From positions 62,001-126,000 of the forward strand of contig JAWKVD010000006.1 of the NCBI GenBank assembly GCA_041398225.1: DNA of 64,000 nucleotides. Direction: 5' to 3'. This document shows, piece by piece, positions 62,350 to 64,000 of this stretch (position 1 is the first letter of the stretch; each line of letters begins with the position of its first letter). This DNA comes from JAWKVD01 sp041398225. GTDB taxonomy: Bacteria; Pseudomonadota; Alphaproteobacteria; Caulobacterales; Hyphomonadaceae. The position numbers and the translations under genes are program-made. The notes beneath the pieces were generated by a model, which was not told the DNA's origin, did not search any database, and worked only from the letters and a program-made list of their open reading frames with translations.

Positions 62350-64000
62350 ATGATCCGAACCTTGCTCATAGCGAATCGCGGCGAGATCGCCCGCCGCATC
62401 AACAACACCGCGCGCCGCCTGGGTGTGCGCACGGTGGCGGTGTTCACGGAATGGGACGAGGGTCTGCCTTTCGTGCGCGAGGCTTCGACCGCCTACCAGA
62501 TCGAGAGCTATCTCGACGCCGAGGCGATCATCGCGATCGCAAAGGATACAGGCGCGGAGGCGATCCACCCGGGATACGGCTTCCTGTCCGAAAACCCGGA
62601 CTTCGCAGACGCCGTCATCGCGGCCGGGCTGGTTTGGGTGGGGCCGCAGCCGGCCTCGATCCGGGCCATGGGTCTCAAGGACGCCGCCAAGGCGCTGATG
62701 GAAAAGCACGGTGTTCCGGTGACCCCCGGCTATCACGGTGAGGATCAGTCGCCCAAACGCCTGAAAGCCGCCGCGAAGGAGATCGGCTACCCGGTGCTCA
62801 TCAAGGCGGTCGCCGGCGGGGGCGGGCGAGGCATGCGCCGCGTCGACGCGCCCGCGCAGTTCGATGAGGCTCTGGCCAGCGCGCAGCGGGAAGCGAAAGC
62901 CCATTTCAAGGACGATCGCGTGCTGGTCGAGAAGCTCGTTCAGAACCCGCGCCACATAGAGGTGCAGGTGTTTGGCGACCGGCACGGCAATCTCGTCCAC
63001 ATGTTCGAACGCGACTGCTCGCTGCAGCGCCGTCGGCAGAAAGTCATCGAGGAAAGTCCGGCGCCGGGCATGACGCCCGAAGTGCGCGCCGCCATGACGG
63101 ATGCGGCCCTGCGCGCGGCGAAGGCCGTGAACTACGAGAACGCCGGAACTGTGGAGTTCATCGTCGACGGCTCCGGGCCCCTACGGCCCGACGGTTTTTG
63201 GTTCATGGAGATGAACACGCGGCTGCAGGTGGAGCACCCGGTCACGGAAATGGTCACCGGGCTGGATCTCGTCGAATGGCAGCTGCGGGTGGCGTCGGGC
63301 GAAATGCTTCCCTCACAGGATGCAATCGAGCTGAAGGGCCATGCGGTTGAGGCGCGCGTCTGCGCAGAAGACCCTTCGCGGGATTTTCTGCCTGTCGCCG
63401 GCCGACTGGAGCAGTTTTCCATTCCCACAGCCCTTGGGTTCGGAGAGGACTTGCGGGTCGACAGCGGTTTCGCCTCGGGAAGCGTCGTGCCCGACAAGTA
63501 CGACAGCATGATCGCCAAGCTGATTTGCCACGCGCCCACGCGCACGCAGGCGTTTCACAATCTGGCGTCGCGTCTTGGCGCATCCGAAGTCTGGCCCCTG
63601 CCGACCAATATCGCCTTCCTTCGTCGTCTGCTGCTTGAAGAGGATGTTCTGGAAGGCCGGATGGACACCGAGTTCGTCGAGCGCCGGCTCGATACGCTGG
63701 CGACCACTTCGGTCGAAACCGGATGGAAGCAGCTCGCGCTCGCCGCCGGCGCGCAGATGGCGCTTCAGCAGGGCGCGTCGAAAGACCCGTGGTCGAAACC
63801 TGACGGCTTCCGCATCAACGCCGGCGCCCGCGCCACTTTCCAGTTTGAATATCAGGGCCGGCCAGAGTCGGTTGAGCTGACCGCCGGCGTCGCCGGCCAC
63901 TACAGCGTTGCGGCGCTCGGCGGCGTCCACGATGCTTTTCTGCTTGGCCATGCTGCGCCAAATGGCGACGGCCACGCGCTTATTGTGGTCGATGGCCGCC
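62350..64000 (+). CDS. mccA: Methylcrotonyl-CoA carboxylase alpha subunit (partial, runs off the window)
   Basis: The first 550 codons are present and the frame is still open at the right edge. The biotin carboxylase domain has IRTLLIANRGEIARRI, IHPGYGFLSENPDF, VLIKAVAGGGGRGMRR, HIEVQVFGDRHGNLVHMFERDCSLQRRRQKVIEE and WFMEMNTRLQVEHPVTE. The start is the ATG at 62350. The segment after VREA is about five or six residues shorter than in most homologues (STAYQIESYLDAEAI). The biotin attachment domain lies outside the window. It pairs with mccB at 57958. Confidence 0.95.
   Translation, partial: MIRTLLIANRGEIARRINNTARRLGVRTVAVFTEWDEGLPFVREASTAYQIESYLDAEAIIAIAKDTGAEAIHPGYGFLSENPDFADAVIAAGLVWVGPQPASIRAMGLKDAAKALMEKHGVPVTPGYHGEDQSPKRLKAAAKEIGYPVLIKAVAGGGGRGMRRVDAPAQFDEALASAQREAKAHFKDDRVLVEKLVQNPRHIEVQVFGDRHGNLVHMFERDCSLQRRRQKVIEESPAPGMTPEVRAAMTDAALRAAKAVNYENAGTVEFIVDGSGPLRPDGFWFMEMNTRLQVEHPVTEMVTGLDLVEWQLRVASGEMLPSQDAIELKGHAVEARVCAEDPSRDFLPVAGRLEQFSIPTALGFGEDLRVDSGFASGSVVPDKYDSMIAKLICHAPTRTQAFHNLASRLGASEVWPLPTNIAFLRRLLLEEDVLEGRMDTEFVERRLDTLATTSVETGWKQLALAAGAQMALQQGASKDPWSKPDGFRINAGARATFQFEYQGRPESVELTAGVAGHYSVAALGGVHDAFLLGHAAPNGDGHALIVVDGR

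Overview
The window is a GC-rich stretch of a Gram-negative chromosome, most like an aerobic, heterotrophic alphaproteobacterium of the Caulobacterales/Hyphomonadaceae-Parvularculaceae type. The grounds are pimeloyl-type acyl-CoA dehydrogenases, a TonB-dependent receptor, an S46 peptidase, complete leucine and propionyl-CoA catabolic genes, a TIGR02281-like retropepsin and many secreted small proteins. Genus and species cannot be fixed from the sequence alone.

Region 1 (1 to about 10,650) is the right-hand part of a genomic island, visibly less GC-rich than the rest. A tyrosine integrase (9395-10456, minus) sits next to the 5' end of dusA, the known target of dusA-specific integrases. The first codons of dusA are AT-rich and the remainder GC-rich, as if the element supplied a new 5' end. 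The island cargo is a tight four-gene operon (1248-9409) in which every junction is a 4-8 nt overlap: an MmeI-like adenine methyltransferase without a visible nuclease core, a superfamily 2 helicase, a GIY-YIG protein, and a GHKL ATPase fused to a PD-(D/E)xK nuclease. This is the best candidate in the window for a poorly described anti-phage or restriction-modification-like system.

Region 2 (10,622-32,383) is chromosomal core and lipid/acyl-CoA metabolism: dusA, a retropepsin with an apparent 1-nt frameshift, DUF1289, a large/small pair of pimeloyl-type acyl-CoA dehydrogenases, secreted proteins of an uncharacterised family (two paralogues), a serine hydrolase with a CPBP protease, an enoyl-CoA hydratase/isomerase, a Hcp-like Sel1 protein, a penicillin-acylase-family lipoprotein, a dienelactone hydrolase, an ABM monooxygenase, a third acyl-CoA dehydrogenase, a thioredoxin-like lipoprotein, an HD phosphohydrolase and two tandem c-type cytochromes. 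A roughly 1.1 kb gene-free stretch (20,611-21,731) carries large inverted-repeat elements.

Region 3 (32,554-48,208) holds an S46 dipeptidyl-peptidase, a concentrative nucleoside transporter, a TonB receptor, and the two subunits of a propionyl-CoA-type carboxylase (pccB at 38,427 and pccA at 43,653) separated by an MHS transporter, a GIY-YIG protein and a small channel. lipB closes the region on the minus strand.

Region 4 (48,336-64,000) has a short solitary FliN-like protein, tRNA-Leu(GAG), mgtE, a GH24-like lysozyme with an altered active site, and the leucine-degradation genes: ivd, then (after an SLC13 permease, a methyltransferase and a patatin on the minus strand) mccB, a glycerate-kinase-like gene, liuC, a DUF3667 gene and mccA, which runs off the end. 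mccB contains three apparent single-base deletions within about 80 bp that together keep the frame open but scramble about 25 residues. With the retropepsin frameshift, this suggests local consensus errors or very recent mutation.
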